Source: Kingdonia uniflora
Taxonomy: Eukaryota > Streptophyta > Magnoliopsida > Ranunculales > Circaeasteraceae
NCBI GenBank assembly: GCA_014058105.1
Contig: JACGCM010001659.1
Span: 1,612,001-1,676,000 of the forward strand
DNA: 64,000 nucleotides
Reading direction: 5' to 3'
The translations under genes and the position numbers were made by a program. Below, piece after piece: positions 21,520 to 32,800 of the stretch (position 1 is the stretch's first letter; every line of letters begins with the position of its first letter). Under the pieces are notes generated by a model, which searched no databases, was not told where the DNA came from, and saw nothing but the letters and a program-made list of their open reading frames with translations.

Positions 21520-22192
21520 AGGTTTGGCAGGGACACATGAATCATGGGGTCCCCAAGTTAAAGGTTTAACAGGTACAGAGACACCCAATGATACTGAATC
21601 AACGACTATTGATACAAATCTTAACACCCCAGATGATAATATTGATGTTGATAACAATGGGGACATTGAAATCTGCTCGTTTGATAACCATGGGATGGGT
21701 CAGAGCTCAGCGCTCACGAAAAAATCACAATATACGTGAGTTTTGAGTTTTCTTGATATTATTGTGTTTGTTTTTGATTGGATATGATTGCTAAAGTGAG
21801 GGTATTAGTGTTTTGATATAATGGGTGGCAGGATGATAATCATGGAAAAAGATACAATTTCTCTAATTGATCATTTGGGTTGGGTTAAACCGCATGTCTT
21901 CGGGCATTCAATGGGTATGTATGATATTCGTAGTTTATTATATTGTATTTAGGAAAATCGTCTAGTTTTAATCGAGTTCTAATCATCACTTTCAACTTCT
22001 TTTTGTTGCTTATCTGGGCTGGGATAGTGGGTTTATAAGCTATTTTTTAGTTGGTTAAACAGTTGAATATGTTTGTGGCGTGTGTAAACAGGGGCTATGA
22101 TAGCTTGCAAGTTGGCTACTATGGCTTCAAACAGGATTTTGTCCTTGGCTTTACTTAAAGTAACCGGTGGTGGCTTTGAATATTTTCCAAAG
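21520..22192 (+). pseudogene. Captured alpha/beta hydrolase gene piece (three exons)
   Basis: Exon 1 (about 21520-21735) reads LAGTHESWGPQVKGLTGTE and ICSFDNHGMGQSSALTKKS. Exon 2 (21832-21910) reads MEKDTISLIDHLGWVKPHVF ending in GHSM. Exon 3 (22092-22192) reads AMIACKLATMASNRILSLAL and VTGGGFEYFPK. Each junction has GT/AG borders (GTGAG donor at 21736, GTATGT donor at about 21911, AG before 22092, GTATGC at 22193) and the frame is kept. G-H-S-M-G is the nucleophile elbow with the catalytic Ser. Only the N-terminal half is present. Introns show capture at the DNA level. Confidence 0.8.
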
Positions 22193-22718
22193 GTATGCTC
22201 ATCGACTTCCTTTTTGTCTACTTAATAAATTCATATACACTAAAGTAGGTTGTGCAGTCAAGTTTCTTTTCTTTTGTTTTAACTTTTAAGATTAAAGCTA
22301 GGATTAGTTAGGCAGGCTTGTATTTTAATGAAAAACCTGCTATATTCTAGGATACTATCATATTACAATCCTTTGCGTCCCCTTCAACTATTGTGAAGAG
22401 ATCCTCGGGAAAAGAAGGAAATATATACCATTTAAACATTTATCTAACTACATGGATTACGTTCAAAGGAAAGAATCTGAAATATCTTCAAACTTTTGAT
22501 AAGCTACTCTTTTGCTAATCTCAGACCAAACATGGATAACCTTTGGCTCCATAATAATAATTTCATCTGTTTCAACTTGAGTACTGTATGCTAAACAATG
22601 GATCACCATTAGTATCTCTGATAATACTCCAACTGTGAGTTAATCAATAAGCCATTAGCATTCAAGATCTTATCACTATCATTTGTGTGGTTCAAGTTAC
22701 CCATTTTATAGCTAGAGT
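22193..22718. other. Non-coding interior of CACTA element
   Basis: It follows the third hydrolase exon and is AT-rich. No further exon of that gene was recognised. It is probably a captured intron or filler DNA. Confidence 0.4.
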
Positions 22719-24200
22719 TCAGGAAGATGGCAGTAGTTTCAACTCCATGAGTAAACTTCTTGTGTCAAGAGTATCTATGAACTTGATAGAAGAAGCATCA
22801 CTTGCACAGCCGACCTCTCCAAGATAAGTATGATAATTAGAGTAGCATATGCATTTTTTAACTGGAAAATCCTTAGATTTTTTTGTTAGGGAATCATTGA
22901 TCCCTCTTATGTTCCAACAGCCAGCTTTAATCATTAAAAAGGGTTGGGATGTTACCTCTTTGGTGCTCATGCAGCTTACCCCTAGAGATTTTGGCTTTGA
23001 GAATGGTGTGGTCTTTGTTCTTACCACTGTATCTGCAATTATTGAAGTCACCAATTTGTGCCTTGTAGTCATAATATCTGAAACCTACACAAGAACACTT
23101 AATAAGAAAAACTCAAAGCTCTCGTATTGTTGGTCCAGTTACTATAGAACTGAATTCTTTTAAGAGCCAAAACATAGGCATCCTTATGACAGGGCCAAAT
23201 TATAGTTTTTCCATAAAGAAAATGGTACTTTAGATAACTATTCTCTCCCTCAAAATCATGAAAGATCTCACTCAAGTCTCTCCTGAGAAACTGCCCCAAG
23301 AGGTTTGTTTTCAAACTCATAAGTCCATAGACAAGAACAAACATTAGCTACAGAAAAACCCTTACACAAGGGAACACTCAAAACTCTCATGAGATTGCTA
23401 GTATAGTTGGTTTAGATATTAGTGCTTATAGGAGCAAACACAAAGCCAAGAATCACAAGGGGAAGCAACTTGGTATTTTCTCCATAAATCCCACACATCT
23501 CCATAGAACTATTCTCTCTCACACATAAAAGGCCTCACTCATAGCTCTTCTGAGAAACTGTCCCCGAAAGTAATGCTTCACAAAACTAGCTCCAGAAATG
23601 GTACCTACACAAGAACACTTATTAGATAAAACATAGCCCTTAATCAAAGGATCACTCAAATCTCTCATGCAGTGGAAGGTATAGTTAGTAGAGAAAATAT
23701 TTCTTTGAGGAGAAAATACAAGATAGATAAACTCCAGGGAAATCCACTTTGTATTTTCTCCAAAAAGGACCAAAATCCCAACTTGACTATTCACTCTCTC
23801 ACAGCATGAGGCCTTTCTAATGGCTCTTATGGGAAACTATCGCAGAAGGATAAACTCCATGTTAGAGACTCCAGTAATAAAACCTACACAAGAGCAAAAA
23901 TAATTAGTATAAACTCCCTCACACTCCATGGACAATACGTCTTTTTGGGGTAATTTTGTTTTTGACTACCCCACTCCCTCCCTCTCCACAATAATGAGTT
24001 TGTACTGACATTTAAAACCTTGTAGATGCTCTTGCTCTCCCTTGTTTCTTGAGATTCATTTTTTTTTTGAGTTTCTCAGTAGCTGCCATAATTTCTTCAG
24101 GAGACATGGTGTATTTATCCTCGGAAGGGGCCTCCCTAAAATAAGGTTTATCCTTCTTGGGTGTGAATTTGATAGGGACTAGGCTTGTAAAGATCAGAAT
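22719..24200 (-). pseudogene. Possible LINE fragment inside CACTA element
   Basis: The minus-strand frame at 23072-22719 contains MIKAGCWNIRGINDSLTKK, which resembles the start of plant LINE ORF2 (the endonuclease opening W-N-I/V-R-G). Upstream on the same strand, at about 24200-24030, a separate frame reads FTPKKDKPYFREAPSEDKYT and MSPEEIMAATEKLKKKMNLK. The two are separated by a tandem repeat. The catalytic endonuclease and RT regions are not present. The call rests on one short motif. Confidence 0.35.
23082..23900. repeat. Diverged 240-280-bp tandem repeat in CACTA element
   Basis: Related blocks begin with ACAAGAACA or ACAAGAGCA at 23089, 23331, 23608 and 23888. Each contains CACTCAAA-CTCTC, a TAGTATAGTT-like stretch, TTTTCTCCATAAA, CTATTCTCTC and GAGAAACTG. 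The spacing is about 242, 277 and 280 bp. Confidence 0.7.
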
Positions 24201-24820
24201 TAGATAAATATCTTGAATCTTAGTTAGATATACATCTACAAAAAGGTGTTGTAAATAACCAAGGTTTTAGGAAACTTAGAAGAATGGCCTTAAGATAAGT
24301 TAGGTGCAAAATATCACTTAAAATCATTAAGAGTTTTGATTAATGAATAGAAATCTTCTTTATAGATACTATTTCCCCGATCAAAAAAAATATTGCAGTG
24401 GCAATTCAAAGCAAAATTTAATCCCTCTTCTATACTAGCGTAGTCCATGTATATGCTTTTATCTTCTTTGTGCCAATTTCTTTAACCTATAAGATTCCTT
24501 TCATGTTCAATGCTTCATGATTAGTACTTAGTCGCATTATTTAATACGATAAACCTGGAAATGAATTAATTATCTGTTATTAAAGTATATATTTCATACA
24601 AGCTCTCTATGATTTTCGTAGAGGAATACTGTAGGCGACCCTTGCATTGGGGTGTTGAGAGGGCAGTCGTGTTTGATTGATTATCGATTTATGGTTTTGT
24701 TATTTAGGTACGCTATGTTTGGAATTTTTCGCTTCCTATCAATAGTAAAAATACTTTGGGTAAAGAGATAGGTGTATGCTATTGCACTAACAACTTGAGG
24801 TCTTGGCTTAATGAATGCAG

Positions 24821-25153
24821 GTCTTGGGTAAAATGAATGTTGTTATACTCGTTGATGAGCAGGTATAATAATTGAATCATTTATTCTTTCAAACTTGAAA
24901 TCTTGTTAGTGGTAATTCTATTGTTAATCTAGTGTCAGATTTTTCTTTTTTAGCATAAGTTCTTCGACCCTCTGAATTCCTTTTGTCTTCGTGGAAGCCC
25001 TGATCAATTTCCTTCGAAGGAAAACTGATCTAATACGCAAAAAGGATACACATGAAACAACCAAGCAGTTGCCTTGCGATGTGTTTGGAGAAATTGATCA
25101 TTTTCACGAGTACATTGAACTATATTTGAAGCTTCCTAGAAATGATTTTGATG
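24821..25153 (+). pseudogene. Unrecognised exon-like segments in CACTA element
   Basis: 24821-24862 (VLGKMNVVILVDEQ) lies between GCAG and GTATAA borders. 24955-25153 follows TTTTTTAG and ends before GTGGTTAG. It contains FDPLNSFCLRGSPDQF in one frame and LPCDVFGEIDHFHEYIELYL, then KLPRNDFDG, in another. The borders and codon-like content suggest captured exons. The source gene is not recognised. Confidence 0.35.
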
Positions 25154-25259
25154 GTGGTTAGTTCTTACTCTTAACCTACTTTTGTCGCATTTACTGTTTT
25201 TCTTATTGTGTATTTAAATTCGAGCATCATATAATTTGGAATTATTGACCTCCACTATT

Positions 25260-26150
25260 TAGATTCTTTTATTTTTTTTTGGAAATTGAGCTGGGGGAGT
25301 TACCCCCTAATGACATAAACAAAAAAAGAAACAATAATTACAAGGTGGGGACAACTCCTAAACCTTACAGACAAGGATAAGGAGAGCCTGAACACCAGAG
25401 AAAAGAGAAAAATACAAGCGAAGTCCTAACAACAAGAATAAAAAAGGTCGAGATTGCCTAGATCAACATTGCAAAAAAAACCACCTAAACAGGCAAGTAA
25501 CCAAACCAAAATTTAAGTACAAGCAGAAGATCGTACCTCAAAGACTTCCCTATGGAAAAAATTGCATCCCATGGCAGATAGTACATCTGAATGTGCCTCC
25601 CTAACTGCAATGTGATAAAGTTAGTTGTAGCTTTTAGAGTCTACCATCCCTGAATAGCTTGTGTCTGTCCCATCCATTTTTTTTAACTAACAATAACTGA
25701 TGGTTTTGTCCCATCCAAGTTCTGAATCATCATTGAGTGAGTAGTTACAGCTTTAAACTTCAATGTGTCATCCCCATCCATTTCTGAACTTAGAAAAGAA
25801 CAAGAGCAACAGAAAAAAAAGAAAACTGCCTTTGCATTTAGTGTCTTTTCCATCCATTTTTCTGGAACTGCTTGGCAATTTCTTTCTTCTCTTCTACTCT
25901 TCTGCCCCATCATGATAAGGAACTGAAAGTGACTACATTAGATGGAATCTTAGTGGTCCCATCCATTTTATGAACATAAAAGAATATGCTAGTAGTGGCT
26001 GTTCTTTTGCTTCAATCTGCCCTAACTTTGATAGCTATTGAGCATCCATATGTGAGTTGTTGAAGCATCTTTGAGCTTCTAAGAGTCTTCCCCATCCATT
26101 TTTTTTGCATGTCATTTCCATCCATTTTCTGGACAAAACAGAATCTGCCG
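25260..26150. repeat. Region with recurring CCATCCATTTT motif
   Basis: CCATCCATTT or a close variant recurs at about 25670, 25775, 25852, 25960, 26092 and 26118, often followed by TCTGAAC or TCTGGA, with spacing mostly 75-130 bp. A poly-T-headed segment at 25265 reads in reverse as a possible 3' end of a retroposed sequence. No gene is supported. Confidence 0.45.
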
Positions 26151-26309
26151 AAAGGCACAAAGTTTGGTACGAAAATCATACATTGGTGTTTGTTTTTTGC
26201 TGGTATAAGATTGATGTCTTAATCATACATTGAAATTTCTTGAGACGGACCAACATATTGGACTTCATAATCATTTATCTCAATTCATTTCGTCAACAAA
26301 ATCCTCCTT

Positions 26310-26863
26310 TGAAATTTTGTCGTTTATACCTGCCCAAAGAGGATGCCATCGTTACTTTGGTAAACGAAAATCAAGAATCATGTATAGTTAGATTTGTAAT
26401 TTCAGGTAGGGTACTTAGTGCTGGATAGAAACCGTTTCCAACTAGTCACAACTTAGTAGTGGGAGATGTTTTGGTTTTCGAGCTAATCAAGCCTGCTAAG
26501 TTCCGGTGATCTTGATCATTTTCTTATAGTTCTACATATAGTATAGTTTGCTTGTTTGTTTACTTTTGACTTCGCTAAAGATTCCACTGTTTCTCTACAA
26601 AATAAACCTAATGTCAGGGTCCTCCGCAATTCATGTAAGTGCATATTATCAGGGCTTATAATTCATTTGGAGTTGATGAGGGATTAGGCATTCAGAAATT
26701 TCAAGCTTATACAAAACAAATCATCCCACAGCTATATGCTTCAGGTGAAGCTCGCTCAAACACAATAGATAAAGCAGTTTCGGTAGAATCGAACCGTAAA
26801 CCCAACTTCTTAGGTTTCATTAAGCAGAAGTTACAATCTTGCACAACTGGTGGGGATTTGCTG
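26310..26863 (+). pseudogene. Captured B3-domain transcription factor gene piece (two exons)
   Basis: Exon 1 (about 26310-26509) reads CRLYLPKEDAIVTLVNENQE, then after a TAG at 26426-26428 SHNLVVGDVLVFELIKPAKF, the second half of a B3 DNA-binding fold. Exon 2 (26640-26863) continues VHIIRAYNSFGVDEGLGIQK and ends before GTAAGA. The phrase order LPKxD, H-N-L-V-x-G-D-x-L-V-F, I-K-P-x-K-F, V-x-I-I-R-A matches plant B3 proteins of the reproductive-meristem-like group. The stop and the missing N-terminus mark it as a fragment. Confidence 0.72.
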
Positions 26864-27080
26864 GTAAGATCGGTCATTTAAGTGTTACCCATTTCTTAAA
26901 AGGCTACATAATGAAGCATCCCCCATATGTTTTAGCCGGTTCCAAGCCTGGGTAAAGGAGGAAGGAAAGAGGTGAGATTATATACTTGTGACTAGCCAAT
27001 ATGTAAATTATTTATTCATATTGATTACTATATTTTTAATATATGTGCTCACTTTCTGATGGTCATTATAATTTATGAAG

Positions 27081-27243
27081 GTTGAAAATAAAGTAAACAT
27101 CAGAGGGAACTCAGGAAGCCCCTGGTCTTGTCAAAGCTCGAGTTTATAGCAGAGATGAAGTATGGGAACAACTCATAGGAAGCCAAAGAAGAGCAGTTGG
27201 ATCAACCAATGCTAATAAGCTCGACAGCCGCTCTCATTTTTTA
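27081..27243 (+). pseudogene. Captured kinesin motor exon (KIN-14-like)
   Basis: The frame reads SEGTQEAPGLVKARVYSRDE, then VWEQLIGSQRRAVGSTNANK and LDSRSHF. N-A-N-x-L-x-S-R-S-H is the switch I region of the kinesin motor, and the EGTQ-PGLVEARVY context is that of plant KIN-14 proteins. The acceptor is AG at 27079-27080 and the donor GTATGT at 27244. A TAA at about 27094 replaces an expected Gln codon. Only one exon is present. Confidence 0.75.
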
Positions 27244-27883
27244 GTATGTTTTTCTCCCTGTCTTTAGTTTTCTTTCACCAGTTATGAAGTCTTAGAGGTT
27301 TGTTACGATATTACAAGTAAAAGTGTTTTGATGTTCTTCGGATCTGAAAAAATGAGCGTGAATCTTTTAAGAGACTTATATTTGTAGTTTTCGCGAGCAT
27401 TTTTATGTATATTTTGCTGCTGTTTCTTTTGCTTGTGCAAATGATGAATGAAGCTAAATTGAGCCTGAGTATCTTGGATTTGTACTTTTCACAAGCATAT
27501 CAAATGGCACAAAAAAATTTGTTTTTTTTTTTTTTTTGCTTTAGTCGATGATGAATGAAGCTTAAAACTGGTCTTCTATGTTCCTAATTAAGTGTGTATT
27601 GTAAAGTAAGCTTTGATGGTTTCATTATGCGATTTCTCTGTAGGTTACTTACTGAAGAAAGTCAGTTTGAATTTTCATTGTTTTCTTCTTAGCAGTTAAG
27701 ATCACGTACGATATTATAAGTAGAAAGGCTTAATAAAAAAGTTTGAGTATTTGAGCATGAGATTACAAGTAGATAGGTTATGATATCACTGCTATTTTTC
27801 TCGTGCTTATGGATGATGGATGTAGCCCAAATCTGATATCTTATTCATGATATAACTATCTGATCTCTTAATCTTTGATGCAG

Positions 27884-28139
27884 ATTCACACACAGGGATG
27901 TCATCAAATGATGGATGAGGCTGAGAAGGATTACAAGAATATGTCTGATCGAATCGTTGCAAGCGTGGAAGTAATGAAGGTATTTACTGTTTAGTGTTTA
28001 CCACACCCATTTTTGCAACCAAAACAACATGAAGCAAATCGAGAGATTTAAAGTCAATTGCTTACCCAATAACTTGTTGGTTTATTTGGTAGACTTCATA
28101 TGCGGATTTCATCACTGAAGCACAGACCTCGGCAGCTCA
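27884..28139 (+). pseudogene. Two unrecognised captured exons
   Basis: 27884-27979 reads HQMMDEAEKDYKNMSDRIVA and SVEVMK between GCAG and GTATTT. 28093-28139 reads TSYADFITEAQTSAAQ between TAG and GGTACG. The two join in one frame. The helical, charged composition is protein-like, but the source gene is not recognised. Confidence 0.45.
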
Positions 28140-29960
28140 GGGTACGTTAATTTTACATGTGTTTTCTTCTCATGTAGTGGACTTTCCTGAAGACATCGGG
28201 TCACACTTTATTTGTCTACACGAGAAAGCAACCATATTAACCATATTAAGTGGATTGCTGCTTAGCTTGATTTTCTTCTTGGAATAGTATTGAACTTCGA
28301 TAAATCTTGCAAGCTTTTTCCTTATCCTCAAGCCCTTCATCTCCCAAATTCTGAAGCATAAATTCTTGAAGTTTCAGTAACTCTTCTCTAGCATCCACAA
28401 TTCTTTTGTCAAATTCTCTAAAAGCTCTTTTCCAATTTTGATATAAGCTTTACGGAGTTTGAGCTTTTGAATTAAAACAAACATTGGTGGTCCAATAATC
28501 TTTGTTCTTTACGCATTTCACACCAAGTCTTTGAATGTAGGATGATGTAACAAAACATTAGAGAACCTGAAAGGGGCTATACCTCAAGAAATGTATGTCA
28601 TAATGGTATGTGCATAGGTGAATGATCAGAGGATGCACAATGAGGATGGTATAGCTTATATTGCCACTATCGTCACAGTTTGCCACGTTAGCTATTAAAA
28701 TTTTGTCTAGAGATAGATTTTCTTCACTTACCTACAACCTCAACCTATTTCCCTTTTTCAGGTGTACGAAACTCACACACGATTAACTCTTGAAGTTGGG
28801 AATCGCCAGAGCTTTCTTTAAGGTTCTCAAATCAAAAATTTATCTTCAATTCGTTATTATTCCAGAGCCTATCACAACTTAAATCCCTTTATGCGGAAGG
28901 AATTAAAGGATGTCGTATGGTGTTTTATGCTTGCAGCTTACGTTGTGTTATCATGCACTTCAATAACAATAGGGACCTATTGTCATTAATGGCAAGGTAT
29001 GTTATGTGCTCCAGTTGGTAAATATTGGATATAATGTTATGCTTTTACACACGGGAACCAATACAGTCATCACAAAGATGTGTAATGGCAAACAATGAGA
29101 TATTTATTTCTTCTGCTATTGGAAACTCTGCCTTAGTAATGAAGACCTTGGCTGGTAAGTGGAATCTTCTTTTGTGATTACAAAATTCTAGTTAGTTGTT
29201 TGTTTGTAGGCTGATGTGCGTGCTAATGGAAGGCATCCAACATCTATCACCTCCAATCTTATCATGCATATTTTTTCTTTATTGATTTTTATATCATTGA
29301 TTTGGTATTGTTCTTTATAGCACACTCATATTTTATTTTTCTTGCAGTGGACACCACCCAATGTTACTGTGCCTCTGTTAAATTTAGTGGATAAGATATT
29401 TTAGCTAAACCGACGAGGTTGGCTAAGGTGAGCAAGTTAATACATTATGTTCTTAATGTATATTTTTTTCATGATATGTTACCAATATATCATTTGAATC
29501 AACGACATGTAGTCATCTTGTTAGTAACATGCGCAATATTTTTTGACTTAATGGTAGAGCTGAGACATCATCTTGTAGCTTCTAAGGAGCTTCATCCCGC
29601 ATTGTTATCTCGTTGAGTCTGAGTACAAGGTGTGAGTGGTAAATTCTTTTACTTTTTTCTATCTGCTTTAATATATGTCTCAGTGCTCATAGCTCTTCTT
29701 GGTTGTTCAGGTTCTTCAACGGCTAATGGGTGGAGTATTGGCTGTGTAGTACTAAGACCGCGAGAAGCTTAATGCCCCCTGGTTAGATCCATTGGAAGAG
29801 AGCATTTAACTTGTTTGAAGAACTCATCGGTGTTTGTTATATGGATTTATCGTATGTTTTTTTATCGGAGAAACATGTTTATAATTTATCTCATTTTCTG
29901 TATATTTTTTAAATAAAATATATTTTTTTAAAATAATTTTTTTTATATTTATTTATGTTT
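28140..29960. other. CACTA interior without recognised gene
   Basis: Mixed AT-rich sequence with short open stretches such as WTPPNVTVPLLNLVDKI near 29349 and LRHHLVASKELHPALL near 29560, each near AG/GT borders. These may be further exon pieces, but nothing was identified. No transposase motif was seen. Confidence 0.4.
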
Positions 29961-29962
29961 TA

Positions 29963-30328
29963 GCCACGGATTATGTGGTGAAAGTGGCAAAAACATTATA
30001 ATTTTATTTTATTATTTATTATATGTTTTTGCCACGGATTTTTCGGTGGCAAAAACATTATAATTTTATTATTATTTATTATATGTTTTTGCCACGGATT
30101 TTGTAGTGGCAAAATCAAGCTTTTGCCATAGAGTTTTCGGTGGGAAAAGAAATTTATCATTTGCCACGGTAAAAGTCGTGGCAATTAATAACTTTTTGCC
30201 ACGGAAAAATCCGTGCCAAAGCTTTAGCCACCCCATCTAAACCCACGACCCTTACCACGGTAAAAGTAGTGGTAAAAACCCTTTTGCCACTGATATTTCA
30301 GTGGCAAATACCCTTTATTCTTGTAGTG
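29963..30328. repeat. Right subterminal repeats and terminus of CACTA element
   Basis: At least ten copies of TTTGCCACGG or its reverse complement occur. Two near-identical neighbouring units of about 63 bp read TTTTGCCACGGATTTT then GTGGCAAAAACATTATAA. The terminus is TTCTTGTAGTG. These dense inverted motifs are typical CACTA subterminal repeats. Confidence 0.85.
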
Positions 30329-30605
30329 AAAGGATAAGTTCCAGAGGAGAAAGGACCAAGAATTTTACATTTCAAGATCAACTATTTCTAGCTCAAGAGA
30401 TCACAAAACTTGTAATCAAACATCAGCCCCAAACAATAAAAGTTACAATTACTAAATCCTCAAGCCGAGGTCGTAGTTTTTACCTATTCAAAGGTTTCCA
30501 CCCTAATTACCTGTGTTATTTTTAAATTGAATTATACTAACTCTTGTCACATGTACATTTGGTGTAAGAGCTAATTTCAAGCTACTACAAAATTAGGCTA
30601 TTACA

Positions 30606-30623
30606 TTTTGTACCGTCTAAGGG
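30606..30623 (+). other. Primer-binding site of element C (degenerate)
   Basis: TTTTGTACCGTCTAAGGG directly follows the LTR end TTACA and lies in the place of TTTGGCGCC in A. It is decayed. Confidence 0.5.
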
Positions 30624-30683
30624 AAAGAAGACATTACCACGATATCCTAAGGTATACAATTACTCAACTATCCATTTTCAATC

Positions 30684-32045
30684 ATGGTCACTTCCAAGCG
30701 TCTAACAACAGGAGTCCAGCTCAATCTTTCAGTCGAACTAGATCAACTCGCCAAAATGAGGGTAAACCTTTACATCAAAATAGGGAAACGTAATGAGCTC
30801 GAGCATCAGTTAGTTCATGACCGCGAGCTCCTTGGTCATGAACTCGAGAGCGAGCATCAAGTTCGTCAAACAGAATTTAAGCAACATAAAGAATATATGA
30901 CAACAATGTAGACCACCTTGCAAGCTTTGTAAGATAATCAACAAGCTCCACTTGCCAAAGATCTCGATTATATCCAAGCGAACTCTCAAGTTTCTGTACG
31001 GGAAAGATTGGAAACTCGAGGAGTTACTAGCAAAGCCATTTCCAGAGGTATTCATAATGACCCACAAGCTTTAATTTATTTGGGACGAAAATATCAGTCC
31101 AATATCAACAGAGCTCGCCATCGCCGGCTTTCTAAGCATCAAGTTGAGGAGCAACGACCTCAACCCAGGATACCAGCTCGTGAACGCTTGATCGAGGGCA
31201 CCAATACTTATAATCCCCGACCAACACATCAAGTTTCTCAAGCACCACGTCAGTACGTTACACAAGAACATATGGATCAACGTATCAAGGAGTTGATTGA
31301 AGCTCTAGCTTTATGTAATAAGGACAATTTAACAAAACTGCAAAGTAGTCCAATTGCCAAAGAGTTATTTGATATTGAAATACCCACAGGGTTCCATACT
31401 CCTAAGATACGTAAACACAAAGGCACCAATCCGAAAGTGCACATTCAACAATTCTATGATTCATTGGGATTATATTCAAATCTAAACCATATTTTATGTC
31501 TTCTGTTCGCCATAAGCCTGTAGGGAGAACCGCTATGGTGGTTTCATTCTCTACCTGAAGATTGTATCCTCATATTCGACCAACTACAGAAGATCTTTAT
31601 CAAAACATATGCTCACAATAAAGACAAGGAAAAGAATTTATACACTTTTATTAGTCTTAAGCAGTCACAAGGTAAGAAACTCGAGGTCTTTGCAAAAAAG
31701 TTTCTGGAGCTCGCACTAAAAGTTGACAATCTCAATCAGAATACAATCGTTTCTGTATTTACCAATGCACTATAGATCGATTGCAAAGCGAAGGAACACC
31801 TCTTCTTGAATAAACCCACGACCTTGAAAGACATGATTACCAAGGTCAATAGGTATGTCGACCTGGATAGGATGATGACTGAAAAGCATAAATCTACTAA
31901 AATTGTCCTAACCATGAAAGATCAAAATATATATCGCAGCAGTGAACCAAAGGAGGACCAGGATGATCAAAAGTGCGCTAAAGCAAACCCAGGCAAATTT
32001 TGGAAAGGTAAATTATTATACCCAAGCCGATCCCCCCCAAGATGA
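30684..32045 (+). pseudogene. Gag of element C (broken)
   Basis: It starts MVTSKRLTTGVQLNLSVELD, then has a charged coiled-coil N-terminus (RNELEHQLVHDRELLGHELE). The gag domain is at about 31370-31880: IPTGFHTPKIRKHKG, PLWWFHSLPEDC, LKQSQGKKLEVFAKKFLELA, NKPTTLKDMITKVNRYVDLD. The longest open part is 31008-31523. Stops at 30909, 31521 and 31774 break it. The order equals that of A. Confidence 0.83.
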
Positions 32046-32119
32046 ATGTCCGGTTCTCATCTATTTTAGCCATACTTGCGAAAGACAAATTCAATCGTAT
32101 ATCGTAACCACTTAAGCCA

Positions 32120-32340
32120 ATTGAGGGCAAACCATACTGCATGCACCACAAGGTAACTCATAATGAAACTGACAACTATTATGTCTTACAAAGGTTGCAA
32201 GTATATATTTTCAAAGAAAAGAGAATGCACGAGTACATTATTGACCTAGAAGGGTACAAAAATGGAAGCTACAAGAGGCAGGTCAAAGTAGTTCAAGTTA
32301 AAGATCAGTTTGAAGAAAAATACTTATACCATATGTAGCA
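32120..32340 (+). pseudogene. Gag-protease linker of element C
   Basis: CMHHKVTHNETDNYYVLQRL corresponds to a C-x2-H-type knuckle with the last Cys replaced. MHEYIIDLEGYKNGSYK and EEKYLYHM follow. The same block is at 4540-4810 in A. Confidence 0.6.
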
Positions 32341-32539
32341 TAGTAACATAAATCGAGATCTATCAAATCCACAACTCTACCAGATTCAAGCGAAGAAGAT
32401 TAACAGAATGTTACGACCTCACTGTTTAGGATTAAAAGGCTAAACTCCTTCTGGAATCAAGCACTCGATGACTAGGAATTTCATTTGAGGATTGGGATAT
32501 CAGTCACGTCAAATTCTCTTATCATGACACTCTGGTTAT

Positions 32540-32800
32540 CATGCTGAAGATGAAGAAATTCATCAAGCATACCATGATGATTGATACATGTAGCGGTATC
32601 AAAATCTCCTTTCAGAGCATAATCAATCGGACTAACCGATCAAGTTATTCCAAGCGACATTGATATAAGTGGGTTTAATGGCTCTAAGGAAGAACTAGTA
32701 GGCAAGATCATCATACCCATCACTACTGGACCTACTATAATCGATATCATTTTCTACATCATCAATGCCAAATCTCATTACTTAGGGATTATGGGCCACT
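32540..32800 (+). pseudogene. Aspartic protease region of element C
   Basis: IKHTMMIDTCSGIKISFQS gives D-T-C at 32583-32591 where A, B and F have D-T-G. The active-site Gly is changed to Cys. Downstream the frame shifts, and the GFNGSKEE-like block is readable in another frame near 32670. Confidence 0.65.

Larger units (their letters stand above)
20848..30328. mobile_element. CACTA (En/Spm-type) element carrying captured gene pieces
   Basis: The left end is CACTACAAGAAAAATGAG and the right end reverse-complements to CACTACAAGAATAAAGGG. The flanks are AAA at 20845-20847 and AAA at 30329-30331, the 3-bp duplication expected for CACTA. Inside both ends are subterminal repeats of TTGCCACGG type. 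Within the 9,481 bp no En/Spm transposase was recognised. Instead there are exon-like pieces of several plant genes with intron borders, so it is a non-autonomous, gene-carrying element. Confidence 0.9.
20543..30605 (+). repeat. 5' LTR of element C, interrupted by CACTA element
   Basis: It starts TGTAGGGACCTATCCC at 20543 and ends AAATTAGGCTATTACA at 30605. The LTR itself is 20543-20847 joined to 30329-30605, about 580 bp. The left part aligns with the LTR of E read on the minus strand (shared CATGTGA-ATA-ACAATCAACA and AACTGATAAAGA). The primer site TTTTGTACCGTCTAAGGG follows at 30606. Confidence 0.82.

Noticed and set aside
21524..22192. Intact host alpha/beta hydrolase gene
   Set aside because: Only the N-terminal exons are present and they lie inside CACTA ends, so this is a captured fragment.
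22849..23163. Plus ORF of 104 codons in the CACTA interior
   Set aside because: Overlaps the minus LINE-like segment and runs into the tandem repeat; no motif seen.
26240..26881. Functional B3 transcription factor gene
   Set aside because: An in-frame TAG, missing N-terminus and location in the CACTA element show a fragment.
27510..27540. Poly-T run as a retroposed 3' tail
   Set aside because: A T-homopolymer without target duplication or recognisable body; it looks like an intron polypyrimidine stretch.
30301..30525. Plus ORF at the CACTA/LTR junction
   Set aside because: It spans the transposon end and LTR sequence of C, so it is a chance fusion.
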